64,000 bases of DNA, taken from contig WLQG01000001.1 of NCBI GenBank assembly GCA_009698445.1, forward strand, positions 30,586 through 94,585. Reading direction: 5' to 3'. The position numbers and the translations under genes are program-made. Source of the DNA: Actinomycetota bacterium. GTDB lineage: Bacteria > Actinomycetota > Actinomycetes > Nanopelagicales > Nanopelagicaceae. The notes beneath the pieces were generated by a model. That model saw only the letters and a list, made by a program, of their open reading frames with translations, had not been told where the DNA came from and ran no database searches. This document shows positions 30,314 to 39,792 of the stretch, in pieces (position 1 is the stretch's first letter; each line of letters opens with the position of its first letter).

Positions 30314-30685
30314 TTAATCCCATTCCAATCCGCCACGGCGCCATACGTATGCATACGCTACGAAAACTGTTCCAATAAAAATTGTCATTTCGACTAAACC
30401 AAAAATTCCTAGTGCATCAAATGAGACTGCCCATGGATAAAGGAAAACAATTTCAATATCAAAAATAATAAAAAGCATGGCAGTTAAAAAGTATTTAACT
30501 GGAAAACGCCCGCCTTGGGCAGCTTGTGGTGAAGGTTCGATTCCGCATTCGTAGGCATCAAGTTTTGCGCGGTTGTAACGCTTCGGACCGGTGAGAGCCC
30601 CAGCTGCAACTGAAAAAATCGCAAAGCCAAAACCGATTGCGCCTAGCACCAAAATAGGCACGTATGGATTTGATGTGGATATCAC
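30314..30685 (-). CDS. nuoA: NADH-quinone oxidoreductase subunit A
   Basis: YNRAKLDAYECGIEPSPQAAQGGRFPVKYFLTAMLFIIFDIEIVFLYPWA; start revised to GTG at 30685. Confidence 0.95.
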   Translation of the reverse strand: MISTSNPYVPILVLGAIGFGFAIFSVAAGALTGPKRYNRAKLDAYECGIEPSPQAAQGGRFPVKYFLTAMLFIIFDIEIVFLYPWAVSFDALGIFGLVEMTIFIGTVFVAYAYVWRRGGLEWD

Positions 30686-30725
30686 GTGTGAAATCTTAAG
30701 GTCGGTTGGCCGATGCCGTTGACCG

Positions 30726-31415
30726 CTAGCCCTTAATCCCGCTGTGAACTGCAACAACCCCGCCGGTCAGGTTTTTCCAGCTCACCTGGCTCCAGCCCGC
30801 CTTCTCCATAGCCGATGCCAAAGCCGGCTGAGCTGGCCAGGCCCGAATCGATTCAGCCAAATAAACGTAGGCGTCAGGGTTGGATGAGGTTCTGCGCGCG
30901 ATTATCGGCAAAAGCTTCATCAGATACTCGCTGTATATGGTGCGAAATGGCCCCCAGGTGGGATGGCTAAATTCGACGACGACTATGCGCCCGCCAGATT
31001 TACTCACTCGAAGCGCCTCAGCGAGCGCCTTGGGGTAATCCACCGTGTTTCGAAGTCCGTAGGAAATGGTGACAACGTCAAAAGTATTGGCCTCAAAGGG
31101 CAGATTCAGGGCATCGGCCTTTGAAAAATTGAGGTACGGACGCGTTTTACGGCCAACGGCCAACATGCCTTCTGAGAAATCAGTGGCAAAGACGGTTGCG
31201 CCGGCTTTATGCAAAGGTTCAGAGGAAGAACCGGGGCCGGCAGCTAAATCCAGAATTTTCATGCCAGGTGCTGGGGCGATGATCTTGGTTGCGGCTTTGC
31301 GCCAGGCTTTGGTGCGGCCCAGGCTTAATAGATCATTTACCAGGTCATAGCGCTTGGCCACGCCATCAAACATCGCCGCTACTTCATCGGGATCTTTGTT
31401 CAAATGAGCGCGGGA
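30726..31415 (-). CDS. menG: Demethylmenaquinone methyltransferase (UbiE/MenG)
   Basis: VAAMFDGVAKRYDLVNDLLSLGRTKAWRKA...GMKILDLAAGPGSSSEPL...DVVTISYGLRNTVDYPKALAEALRVSKSGGRIVVVEFSHP; start revised to MSRAHL at 31415. Confidence 0.95.
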   Translation of the reverse strand, partial: SRAHLNKDPDEVAAMFDGVAKRYDLVNDLLSLGRTKAWRKAATKIIAPAPGMKILDLAAGPGSSSEPLHKAGATVFATDFSEGMLAVGRKTRPYLNFSKADALNLPFEANTFDVVTISYGLRNTVDYPKALAEALRVSKSGGRIVVVEFSHPTWGPFRTIYSEYLMKLLPIIARRTSSNPDAYVYLAESIRAWPAQPALASAMEKAGWSQVSWKNLTGGVVAVHSGIKG

Positions 31416-31478
31416 CATAAGCATATTCTCCCTTGAAGTAGGCTCATCCACAACTCTGCGCACGCGAAAGGTTCAAGG

Positions 31479-32063
31479 ATGTCATTTTCAACTACGCCAC
31501 TTAGAGCTTTAGTAATTCCTCGTTCCAGCGCACTGAGCAATTCAATCCTGGTCGTTGGCGGCGTTGGCTTCTTATCGGCCTTAGCGCAAATTGCCATTCC
31601 AGTTCCAGGGTCCCCGGTTCCAGTAACTGGTCAAACTCTTGGCGTGCTTTTAGTTGGAACAACTTATGGTGCATCACTGGGTTTTGTTACTTTTGCAACG
31701 TACCTTCTAGCAGGAATTGCTGGCGCACCGATTTTTGCAGGACAGAGTTTTGGAATTGAAAAAGTTACAGGTGCAACTGGTGGCTACTTAGTCGGCATGT
31801 TAATTACTACGTATGTTTTGGGATTATTTGCTAACAAGCACTTTGATCAAAAATTTATAACAGCGTTGCCATCCATGCTTTTCGGTACTGCAATTGTTTT
31901 CACTTTCGGAGTTTTCTGGCTACATCAATTCACCGGAAAAGATTGGGCCTGGACAATTAGCGCAGGTTTAACGCCATTTATAATTGGTGAAGCTTTAAAA
32001 ATTCTAATCGCGGGTACTTCACTCCCTATTGTTTGGCGAATAGTTAATCGCAAGAACGCATAA
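31479..32063 (+). CDS. bioY: BioY biotin transporter (ECF S-component)
   Basis: IPVPGSPVPVTGQTLGVLLVGTTYGASLGFVTFATYLLAGIAGAPIFAGQ...GATGGYLVGMLI. Confidence 0.95.
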   Translation: MSFSTTPLRALVIPRSSALSNSILVVGGVGFLSALAQIAIPVPGSPVPVTGQTLGVLLVGTTYGASLGFVTFATYLLAGIAGAPIFAGQSFGIEKVTGATGGYLVGMLITTYVLGLFANKHFDQKFITALPSMLFGTAIVFTFGVFWLHQFTGKDWAWTISAGLTPFIIGEALKILIAGTSLPIVWRIVNRKNA

Positions 32064-32076
32064 CTTAACTTTCACT

Positions 32077-33297
32077 ATGGCTTCCCTTATCCCCGTAACA
32101 ACCACTCGCCTGGGCGAACACTTGCCTTTGCTCGACTTACTTCCAGATGCCCAACCGTTTGCTTGGGTGCGATCTGGTGAAGGAATTGTTGGTTGGGGAG
32201 TTCATGCAACAACAACTGTTAGCGGGCCACATAGATTTGCTGATGCCAGGCATTGGTGGCAGAAACAATTAGAAGGTTTTGCTGTTACAAACACGGTTCA
32301 CGGAAATGGAACTGGGCCGGTTTTATTCTCATCTTTTTCTTTCTCACCAGATGATGTTTCAGTTTTAGTTATTCCAAAAGTGATAGTCGGTAAAAAAGGC
32401 GATAAATCCTGGATTACTTGGATTGGCTCAGAACCTCAACCAGTATTGAATTCAGTTGCTCCCGCGCTCCCACAGCTTTCTGTTACTTGGGAAATAGATG
32501 CAAATAGCGCCAAAGTATGGAAATCGCGCGTACAAACTGCAATTGATCGTATTGCTGCGCAAGAGTTAGACAAAGTTGTTTTAGCTAGAGATGCCCTTGG
32601 AAATTCACAATCTCCAATAGATCCCCGTTCAATTTTGCGCACGCTGGCTTTGGAATATCCATCTACCTGGAATTTTTGTGTTTCGGGTTTAGTTGGAGCA
32701 ACTCCAGAGTTACTACTTCGATTAACCAAGAGCATGGTTACTTCACGCGTGTTGGCTGGCACCATTAGTAAGACCGGCGATGATGAAAGAGATTTAGCGC
32801 TAGCTGCTTCACTTGCACGTTCTTCAAAAGATTTAGAAGAACACGAATACGCAGTGCGCTCGGTTGCCGATGCTATTGAACCATTTTGCACATCCATCAA
32901 CGTTCCAGAATCACCATTTGTTTTGCACTTAGCCAATGTCATGCACCTTGCGACAGATGTGACTGGGGCCCTTGCCGAAACTTTGGCACATGTTGATGCC
33001 TTTACAATTCTTGAACAACTTCATCCATCTGCTGCTGTGTGTGGAACACCACGACCACAAGCCGGCGCCTTAATCACTGAGATTGAGGCGATGTCTCGCG
33101 GCCGATATGCAGGTCCAGTTGGTTGGATTGATGCTGCTGGTGATGGAGAGTTAGGAATCGCTCTTCGTTGTGGACAGATTAAAGGCGATTCAATTCGAAT
33201 TTTTGCTGGGTGTGGAATTGTTGCTGGCTCTGATCCAGATAAAGAGTTGGCCGAAAGTGAAGCAAAGTTTTTACCAATGCGCAGTGCACTGCTTTAA
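32077..33297 (+). CDS. menF: Isochorismate synthase
   Basis: DKVVLARDAL, ATPELLLRL, VLAGTISKTGDDERD, HLATDVTGAL, LHPSAAVCGTPR, YAGPVGWIDAAGDGELGIALRCGQI, FAGCGIVAGSDPDKE. Confidence 0.95.
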   Translation: MASLIPVTTTRLGEHLPLLDLLPDAQPFAWVRSGEGIVGWGVHATTTVSGPHRFADARHWWQKQLEGFAVTNTVHGNGTGPVLFSSFSFSPDDVSVLVIPKVIVGKKGDKSWITWIGSEPQPVLNSVAPALPQLSVTWEIDANSAKVWKSRVQTAIDRIAAQELDKVVLARDALGNSQSPIDPRSILRTLALEYPSTWNFCVSGLVGATPELLLRLTKSMVTSRVLAGTISKTGDDERDLALAASLARSSKDLEEHEYAVRSVADAIEPFCTSINVPESPFVLHLANVMHLATDVTGALAETLAHVDAFTILEQLHPSAAVCGTPRPQAGALITEIEAMSRGRYAGPVGWIDAAGDGELGIALRCGQIKGDSIRIFAGCGIVAGSDPDKELAESEAKFLPMRSALL

Positions 33298-34868
33298 ATA
33301 GAGCTCATCGATTCATAAATAGCTTTTAGTGAATCTGCATTTGCATCACGCGAAGGAACCTTTGCCACAACAATTGAAATTCCATTTACTGGAGCTGCTA
33401 AAGTTTTTTTAAGTTCGGCAATTGTTGTAATTGTTGAAGACTTAACTCCCATGGCTGCGGCGATAGCGGCCAGATCTAATCCGTGAGGGGTTCCAAAGAT
33501 AGTTTCAAAGCCGGGCATTCCGCGTTGCGGCAAAGTTGAAAAAATCCCTCCTCCATCATTATTAATCACAATAAAGCAGCAGTTGATCTCTTCACGGTGA
33601 ATTAAGCCAGTTAAATCATGTAGAAATGAAAGATCGCCTAGGACTGCAAATGTTGCTTTGCTGGCAGATGCGATTCCGAGCGCAGTTGAAATATTTCCAT
33701 CGATTCCAGCTAAACCTCGATTTGCATGTGTGGTTACGCCATCACGTGGGGTCCCAAATCCCTCTAAGTCCCGTATCGGACGTGATGAAGAAACAAAAAG
33801 CGTTGAACCGGCAGGGATACCAGCAGCAATCTCTTTAGCAATTATCGCTTCAGTGAATCCAGTTAATCCTTCAATCTGCTTTGCGCATCGCGCGGCGTAT
33901 TTTTGCCACTGCGCTAACCATTCTTCTGAAGCTTTTTTGGTATTCAACTGCGGTATCTCAATGAATTTCTTATCTGCAACGCGGTCGCTATCAACAGTTG
34001 CCATGCGGGGATCAATCACAATTTGAGTCGGAGCTAACTTTATAAATGCATTAATGGATCTAGAAAGGGTTGTACGACCAATAACAATAACCGTTTGAGG
34101 AATTAAGGCTGCACGAATCTCCGATGAAGTTAAAAAGATAGAAGCGTGCGCAATAGCATCTGGAAATGAAAGTGGGTCTTCTGCAATAACTGGCCAGCCC
34201 AGTTGCGTGGCAAATTTTTCCACGCTTTTTTTGCTTAAACCGCCACGGTCATGACCAATAACTAATACCCCGCGATTTGCTTCACTCTTTAATGTTCCAG
34301 CTTTAGTTCGTGGCACAAACTCTTTTGGTGCAACAACAATCTCATCTAGCCACTGATTAGATTCATCAGGCAGTGTTGGTTCATCAAATTGAACATTGAG
34401 ATGAACAGGACCATTTCGCAAACTATCGAAAGGTAGTTCCATGGGAAATACTGGCCCATCAATATCGGCAAAATAACGAACTGCTTTTCCATAGATTCGT
34501 GCTTGCTCGGTAGTTTGATTAGCACCAGTTTTACGCAACGTCGCTGGGCGATCGGCAGTTAAAACCAGCAGTGGAGCGTTTGTATGGCTGGCCTCTAAAA
34601 CAGCTGGGTGGTAGTTAGCAACCGCGGTTCCGCTTGTACAAACAATTGGAACTGGGCGGCCCGTAGCTTTAATAATTCCTAATGCAAAAAACGCTGCAGT
34701 TCGTTCATCAATACGTACATGCAGTTTGATTAAGCCTCGTTCTGCGGCGGCATTAAAGGCAAGAGATAACGGTGCATTTCGTGAGCCAGGTGAAATAACT
34801 ACATCAGAAATTCCTGCTTCAATAATTTGGCGAACCATTACGCGCGCAAGGCTGGTTGAGTTATTCAT
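33294..34868 (-). CDS. menD: 2-succinyl-5-enolpyruvyl-6-hydroxy-3-cyclohexene-1-carboxylate synthase
   Basis: DVVISPGSRNAPLSLAF...HVRIDERTAAFFALGI...VCTSGTAVANYHPAVLEASHTNAPLLVLTADRPATLR...GANQTTEQARIYG; start revised to the ATG at 34868. Confidence 0.96.
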   Translation of the reverse strand: MNNSTSLARVMVRQIIEAGISDVVISPGSRNAPLSLAFNAAAERGLIKLHVRIDERTAAFFALGIIKATGRPVPIVCTSGTAVANYHPAVLEASHTNAPLLVLTADRPATLRKTGANQTTEQARIYGKAVRYFADIDGPVFPMELPFDSLRNGPVHLNVQFDEPTLPDESNQWLDEIVVAPKEFVPRTKAGTLKSEANRGVLVIGHDRGGLSKKSVEKFATQLGWPVIAEDPLSFPDAIAHASIFLTSSEIRAALIPQTVIVIGRTTLSRSINAFIKLAPTQIVIDPRMATVDSDRVADKKFIEIPQLNTKKASEEWLAQWQKYAARCAKQIEGLTGFTEAIIAKEIAAGIPAGSTLFVSSSRPIRDLEGFGTPRDGVTTHANRGLAGIDGNISTALGIASASKATFAVLGDLSFLHDLTGLIHREEINCCFIVINNDGGGIFSTLPQRGMPGFETIFGTPHGLDLAAIAAAMGVKSSTITTIAELKKTLAAPVNGISIVVAKVPSRDANADSLKAIYESMSSI

Positions 34869-35794
34869 CCTAATAGCGCCGCGGTTCTCATGATTCGATT
34901 CTTCCACCATTCGTAGCGATCTGCTGACACTTCTAGTCCATCAAATTGTGGCTCAATGTCTGTGACCTCAATAATTCCATCGATGATAGGGAGATCTCCT
35001 ACGTTCGAATTTAAAAGCGAAGCAGTTGCCAGCCCACACGCATAATCTAAACGTTCTATGGAAGCGGCGAGTTTGAGACCGTATGAAATTCCAATTGCAC
35101 TTTCCAGCGCACTTGAAACTACAACTGGAAGTTGGTGATGCTCAGCTAGTTTTTTAGCTTGAGTAATTCCACCAAGTGGCTGAACTTTAAGCATCAAAAT
35201 ATCTATGGCTCCTTCTAGCTCCACTTCAAATGGATTCTTACTTTTTCGAAGGATTTCATCGCCGACTATTTTTACGTTTACCCGTGATTTTAATTCGCGA
35301 AGTTCTTCAATCGATGCACAAGGTTGTTCTACATATTCAATATCGCCACAAAGTTCTAGAAATCTAGTTGCTTGATCTACTTTCCAAAGACCATTCACAT
35401 CAATTCTTAACTTTGCATCTGGTGCAATTTTACGAACAGTGGCAATTCGTACTAAATCTTCTTCCTTGTTTTCGCCAACTTTAATCTTGATAGTTGTGCA
35501 ACCGGGAAAAGCAGAAAGTATGCGTGTGATTTCACTTTCGCCGTTGAGTGCCGGCAGTGTTGCATTTACTGCAATTGTCTTTCGAAATAGATGAGGGGTG
35601 GGAACAGTTGCAGCTTCAATCGCACATGAAAGCCAGCGTGCTGATTCTTCATCAGAGTATTCAAGGAAAGGTGAGAATTCAGCCCAACCTTCGGGGCCTT
35701 GAAATAAGGCGACCTCACGTTGATTAACTCCACGAAAATTCGTCTTAGTAGGAAGGCTTACAACTCTTAACGAATCGAGAATCAAATCAAGCAT
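34865..35794 (-). CDS. menC: o-Succinylbenzoate synthase
   Basis: Enolase superfamily: TIKIKVG, LRIDVNGLW, IEYVEQPC, KIVGDEIL, DILMLKVQPLGGI; in the men cluster. Confidence 0.93.
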   Translation of the reverse strand: MLDLILDSLRVVSLPTKTNFRGVNQREVALFQGPEGWAEFSPFLEYSDEESARWLSCAIEAATVPTPHLFRKTIAVNATLPALNGESEITRILSAFPGCTTIKIKVGENKEEDLVRIATVRKIAPDAKLRIDVNGLWKVDQATRFLELCGDIEYVEQPCASIEELRELKSRVNVKIVGDEILRKSKNPFEVELEGAIDILMLKVQPLGGITQAKKLAEHHQLPVVVSSALESAIGISYGLKLAASIERLDYACGLATASLLNSNVGDLPIIDGIIEVTDIEPQFDGLEVSADRYEWWKNRIMRTAALLG

Positions 35795-35797
35795 GTG

Positions 35798-36676
35798 TTA
35801 TGGACGCTTTGGGAATTTTCCGAAATCAGGATCGCGCTTTTCCTTATATGCATCACGGCCTTCTTGGCCTTCTTCAGTCATATAGAACAAAAGCGTTGCA
35901 TCTCCGGCTAACTGTTGAACTCCAGCTAACCCATCATCGGCTGCATTCAAACTGGCCTTGAGCAATCGAAGTGCTAGCGGTGAGTTTCGCAGCATTTCGC
36001 GTGACCAAGAAACTGTTTCGGCTTCAAGTTCTGCAAGTGGAACAACAGCGTTAACAAGTCCCATGTCCAAAGCTTCTTGTGCATCGTATTGTCTAGTAAG
36101 AAACCAAATTTCACGGGCCTTCTTTTGTCCAACATGTGCGGCAAGCAAGCCTGCGCCATATCCGCCATCAAATGAGCCAACCATTGGTCCGGTCTGACCA
36201 AATTTTGCATTGTCTGCCGCAATAGTTAAATCACACACAACATGCAAAACATGTCCTCCGCCAACTGCCCAACCTGCAACCATTGCAACAACTGGCTTTG
36301 GTGTCCGACGAATTTGAACTTGTAAATCTAAAACATTAAGACGTCCAATACCTTTTTTGGCAAGCTTGTCGTCACCAAGATATCCATCATCTCCGCGAAC
36401 ACTAATGTCACCACCAGAACAAAATGCTTCTGTGCCTTCACCGGTAAAAATAATCACACCAACGTCTTCGTTGTCGCGTGCAAGATGAAAAGCTTCTATT
36501 AATTCAATAATTGTTTGTGGGCGAAATGCATTGCGAACTTGTGGGCGGTTAATGGTGATTTTGGCCATGCCATCACCCATTTGATATTTAATATCAGTGA
36601 AATCTTCACCACCTGGCGCGCTGATCCAATTAGGAATCTCACGGCTACCAAAATCACGCTTGAAAGGCTTGCTCAC
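35798..36676 (-). CDS. menB: 1,4-dihydroxy-2-naphthoyl-CoA synthase
   Basis: [25 protein letters not shown]...[11 protein letters not shown]...[50 protein letters not shown]. Confidence 0.97.
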   Translation of the reverse strand: MSKPFKRDFGSREIPNWISAPGGEDFTDIKYQMGDGMAKITINRPQVRNAFRPQTIIELIEAFHLARDNEDVGVIIFTGEGTEAFCSGGDISVRGDDGYLGDDKLAKKGIGRLNVLDLQVQIRRTPKPVVAMVAGWAVGGGHVLHVVCDLTIAADNAKFGQTGPMVGSFDGGYGAGLLAAHVGQKKAREIWFLTRQYDAQEALDMGLVNAVVPLAELEAETVSWSREMLRNSPLALRLLKASLNAADDGLAGVQQLAGDATLLFYMTEEGQEGRDAYKEKRDPDFGKFPKRP

Positions 36677-36717
36677 ATTTCCTCCATAGTCTTTACAAGG
36701 GATACCCTACGGGTGCA

Positions 36718-37794
36718 ATGGAGACGAAGTCACAACGAGGTATTGACCGGGTTAACCCTGCGTGCACAATCCCTGATTTAGCCGCGCAAATCACTGCCGC
36801 CCTGGTTGGCAACGCTTCTGCCTTGGGTCTCGGCGACGTTCGATCCACCAGCTGCCCATCAAATATCGCATTAGTAATTGGCACAAGTGGAACAACTGGA
36901 ATGAGCAAAGAAGTTGCATTCACTTCAAACGCTTTACTTTCTTCAGCACGTGCCTCTAATAAATATCTAAATGCGCAAGCTGGACAGGTGTGGTCACTTT
37001 TCTTGCCCCTTACTCATATCGCAGCTGTCAATGTGATTCTCCGTTCAATGGAGTTAGGAACGTTGCCAATTGATTTGCGCGATTACGAAGGTGAATATCC
37101 AAAAGTTGATTTCACGTCAATTGTTCCTACCCAGTTATTTCGTGCGCTTAATGGTGATGATCGATTGCTACGACATTTGCAACATGCCCAGGCAGTATTA
37201 GTTGGCGGTGCCGCATTGTCTGCAACTTTGCGCAACCAAGCACAAACCCAAAAAATTAACGTTGTTGAAACCTATGGGATGACAGAAACATCTGGTGGGT
37301 GTATCTATAACGGAGAAGCTCTAGAAGGTGTTGAGTATTCAATTAATGAACACGGTTTAGTTCAGATCCGTGGATCAGTAATGTCACAAACTTATTTAAA
37401 TGCGCCGGAGCTTTACAGACTAAGTGAAGGTTGGTTTATAACTAATGATCTGGGTGAAGTAATCAATGGCAAATTAAATATTCTTGGTCGAGCCGATGAT
37501 GTAATCATCTCGGGCGGTGAAAATATCTCTCTCACAGGTATCGAAGCCACACTTTCAATTAGATATCCTGAAATTGAATTTGCAGCTTTTGCGGTTAATG
37601 ACATTCAATGGGGACACGCTCTTCATTTAGCTGTAGTCGGAGAAATAAACGAAAGCGAAATTTTGCATTACCTAGAGGCTGCTCTTGGTTCGGCATCAAA
37701 ACCAAAAGGTATTCACCACTTAGAATCAATTCCGCTATTAGGTATCGGTAAAACTGATCGCAAGGCTCTTGCAAAGATGGTGGGACATGAATAA
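36718..37794 (+). CDS. menE: o-Succinylbenzoate-CoA ligase (short ANL enzyme)
   Basis: VIGTSGTTGMSKEVAFTSNALLSSA...VVETYGMTETSGGCIYNGEAL...GRADDVIISGGENISLTGIEATL...GIGKTDRKAL. Confidence 0.92.
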   Translation: METKSQRGIDRVNPACTIPDLAAQITAALVGNASALGLGDVRSTSCPSNIALVIGTSGTTGMSKEVAFTSNALLSSARASNKYLNAQAGQVWSLFLPLTHIAAVNVILRSMELGTLPIDLRDYEGEYPKVDFTSIVPTQLFRALNGDDRLLRHLQHAQAVLVGGAALSATLRNQAQTQKINVVETYGMTETSGGCIYNGEALEGVEYSINEHGLVQIRGSVMSQTYLNAPELYRLSEGWFITNDLGEVINGKLNILGRADDVIISGGENISLTGIEATLSIRYPEIEFAAFAVNDIQWGHALHLAVVGEINESEILHYLEAALGSASKPKGIHHLESIPLLGIGKTDRKALAKMVGHE

Positions 37795-38635
37795 GTGGAT
37801 TCTGGGTGCAAGACCTCGCACACTGCCGGCTGCAATAGCTCCCGTTGTTGTAGCAACAGCTTTAGCTGGAAGTGATTGGAATTGGTTTCGCGCCGCTCTT
37901 GCTTTAAAGGTGGGCATTTGGTTACAGATAGGCGTTAATTACGCCAATGATTATTCCGATGGAATCAAAGGCACTGATGCCAATCGAATTGGACCTACGC
38001 GTTTAGTTGCAAGTGGTTTAGCTACGGCCAAGCAAGTAAAGCGCGCTGCACTTATTTCTTTTGCTATCGCAGCTATTGCTGGAATTTGGCTATCCCTACT
38101 GAGTTCACCTTGGTTATTACTCGTTGGAGCGGCTGCAATTGCTGCAGCTTGGGGTTACACGGGTGGAAAAAATCCATATGGATATAGCGGTTTGGGTGAA
38201 GTTTCAGTATTTATCTTCTTTGGTTTAACTGCAACAGTTGGAACGTACTATTCACAAACCAATCATGTCTCTGCTCTGAGTGTTTTATGTGCCGTGCCTA
38301 TGGGTTCCCTTGCTTGTGCAATCTTGGCAGTTAATAACCTACGAGATCGTGGGCAAGATGAACTAGTTGGTAAGCGAACTCTCGCCGTAAGACTGGGGGA
38401 TTCAAAAGCGCGCAAAGGTTTTGTTGCCTTACTAGTTATTGCTCACTTAAGCGCCTTAGCAACTTTGGTTCCTTGGTCATTAATCACCTTGGCTGTGCTT
38501 CCATTAACAGTCTCAATTTCACGTGCAGTTGTGTCAGGCGCGTCAGGGGCAGACCTTATTCCGCTACTGGGCAAGACCGGCAAACTGCAAATGTTTTTTG
38601 GGGTTCTCTTTGCAATAGCTCTGGCGATACACTAA
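37787..38635 (+). CDS. menA: 1,4-dihydroxy-2-naphthoate polyprenyltransferase
   Basis: GARPRTLPAAIAPVVVATAL...IGVNYANDYSDGIKGTDANRIGPTRLVASGLA; start revised to the ATG at 37787. Confidence 0.96.
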   Translation: MNKWILGARPRTLPAAIAPVVVATALAGSDWNWFRAALALKVGIWLQIGVNYANDYSDGIKGTDANRIGPTRLVASGLATAKQVKRAALISFAIAAIAGIWLSLLSSPWLLLVGAAAIAAAWGYTGGKNPYGYSGLGEVSVFIFFGLTATVGTYYSQTNHVSALSVLCAVPMGSLACAILAVNNLRDRGQDELVGKRTLAVRLGDSKARKGFVALLVIAHLSALATLVPWSLITLAVLPLTVSISRAVVSGASGADLIPLLGKTGKLQMFFGVLFAIALAIH

Positions 38636-38639
38636 GCCC

Positions 38640-38894
38640 ATGCCACGTCTCTTGCTCGTCTTTCTCCTAGCTGGTTTCACAATTTATTCACTCATTGACT
38701 GTGCACGCACTGATGAAACCCAAGTTAGAAATCTGCCAAAGTGGGCATGGATTCTCATTATTATTTTAATTGGAACTCTTGGCCCTATTGCATATTGGAT
38801 TGCCGGACGACCAAAGCGCAAAGGTTTGGGTGGCGGACCAAAGCGCCGAATCTTGCCTCCGGATGATGATCCAGACTTCTTAAGAAAGCTCTAA
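38640..38894 (+). CDS. PLDc_N-domain small membrane protein
   Basis: FTIYSLIDCARTDETQVRNLPKWAWILIIILIGTLGPIAYWIAGRPKR. Confidence 0.85.
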   Translation: MPRLLLVFLLAGFTIYSLIDCARTDETQVRNLPKWAWILIIILIGTLGPIAYWIAGRPKRKGLGGGPKRRILPPDDDPDFLRKL

Positions 38895-38898
38895 TCTC

Positions 38899-39792
38899 TT
38901 ACAGCCCTGAGTACGTGTGCTTTCCAGTTCCCCAAATATTTACGTACACATAGTTAAATAAGAATGTTGATCCGGCAAATAAACACAGCCATGCAGCCTT
39001 GCGGCCACGCCAACCGATAGTTACGCGGGCATGTAAATACGCGGCATATGCAACCCAAGTAATAAAGGCCCAGGTCTCTTTTGGATCCCAACCCCAATAA
39101 CGACCCCACGCACTTTCTGCCCAAATTGCCCCAGCGATAACTGCAAAAGTCCATAGTGGAAATACAAAAGCAACAAGACGATAAGAGAGTTGATCAAGAA
39201 CTTCAAGTGAAGGCAAGCGTTTAGCCCAAGCCGTTCTTTCACCACGTGATTCCATCGCATCTAAATAAAGATATGCAGCCGCGATTGTATTTGCTAATAA
39301 AAAGACTCCGCCAGAAATAATTGCAGCAGAGACGTGAATGATTAACCACGTTGATTTAAGTGCAGGAACTAACGGTGCACTGGGGCGGTATAAAACTGCA
39401 ACTGCAGTTCCGAGTGTCAGCAATACTGAGATGGAAACCAATAATCCCAACCAGCGAAGATCATATTTACGAAGTGCGGCAAGGTATGCACCAGAAAAAG
39501 CCATGGCACCAGTAATCGAGAATTCATACATATTTCCCCAAGGCACACGGCCAGCAGAAATACCTCTGGCAACAACGCCAGCAACAAGTAAAAGGAATCC
39601 CAAAATCATCATGGCTGTTGCAATGCGCGCTACTTTTTCAGTGCGCTTGTAATCCAAAGTTTTCTTTGAATCTTCAGTTGTGATTCGAACTGCCCATGCA
39701 GTTTCAACCGCGTGAGCAAAAAATGACAATGTATAAACTGCCATTGATGAATAAATAAGGTAGTTAGAGAGATACGCCCACGTACGTGCCAT
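38899..39792 (-). CDS. ccsB: Cytochrome c biogenesis protein CcsB/CcsA-type
   Basis: LIIHVSAAIISGGVFLLANTIAAAYL...WAESAWGRYWGWDPKETWAFITWVAYAAYLHARVT: WGxYWGWDPKE haem-handling motif. Confidence 0.95.
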   Translation of the reverse strand: MARTWAYLSNYLIYSSMAVYTLSFFAHAVETAWAVRITTEDSKKTLDYKRTEKVARIATAMMILGFLLLVAGVVARGISAGRVPWGNMYEFSITGAMAFSGAYLAALRKYDLRWLGLLVSISVLLTLGTAVAVLYRPSAPLVPALKSTWLIIHVSAAIISGGVFLLANTIAAAYLYLDAMESRGERTAWAKRLPSLEVLDQLSYRLVAFVFPLWTFAVIAGAIWAESAWGRYWGWDPKETWAFITWVAYAAYLHARVTIGWRGRKAAWLCLFAGSTFLFNYVYVNIWGTGKHTYSGL

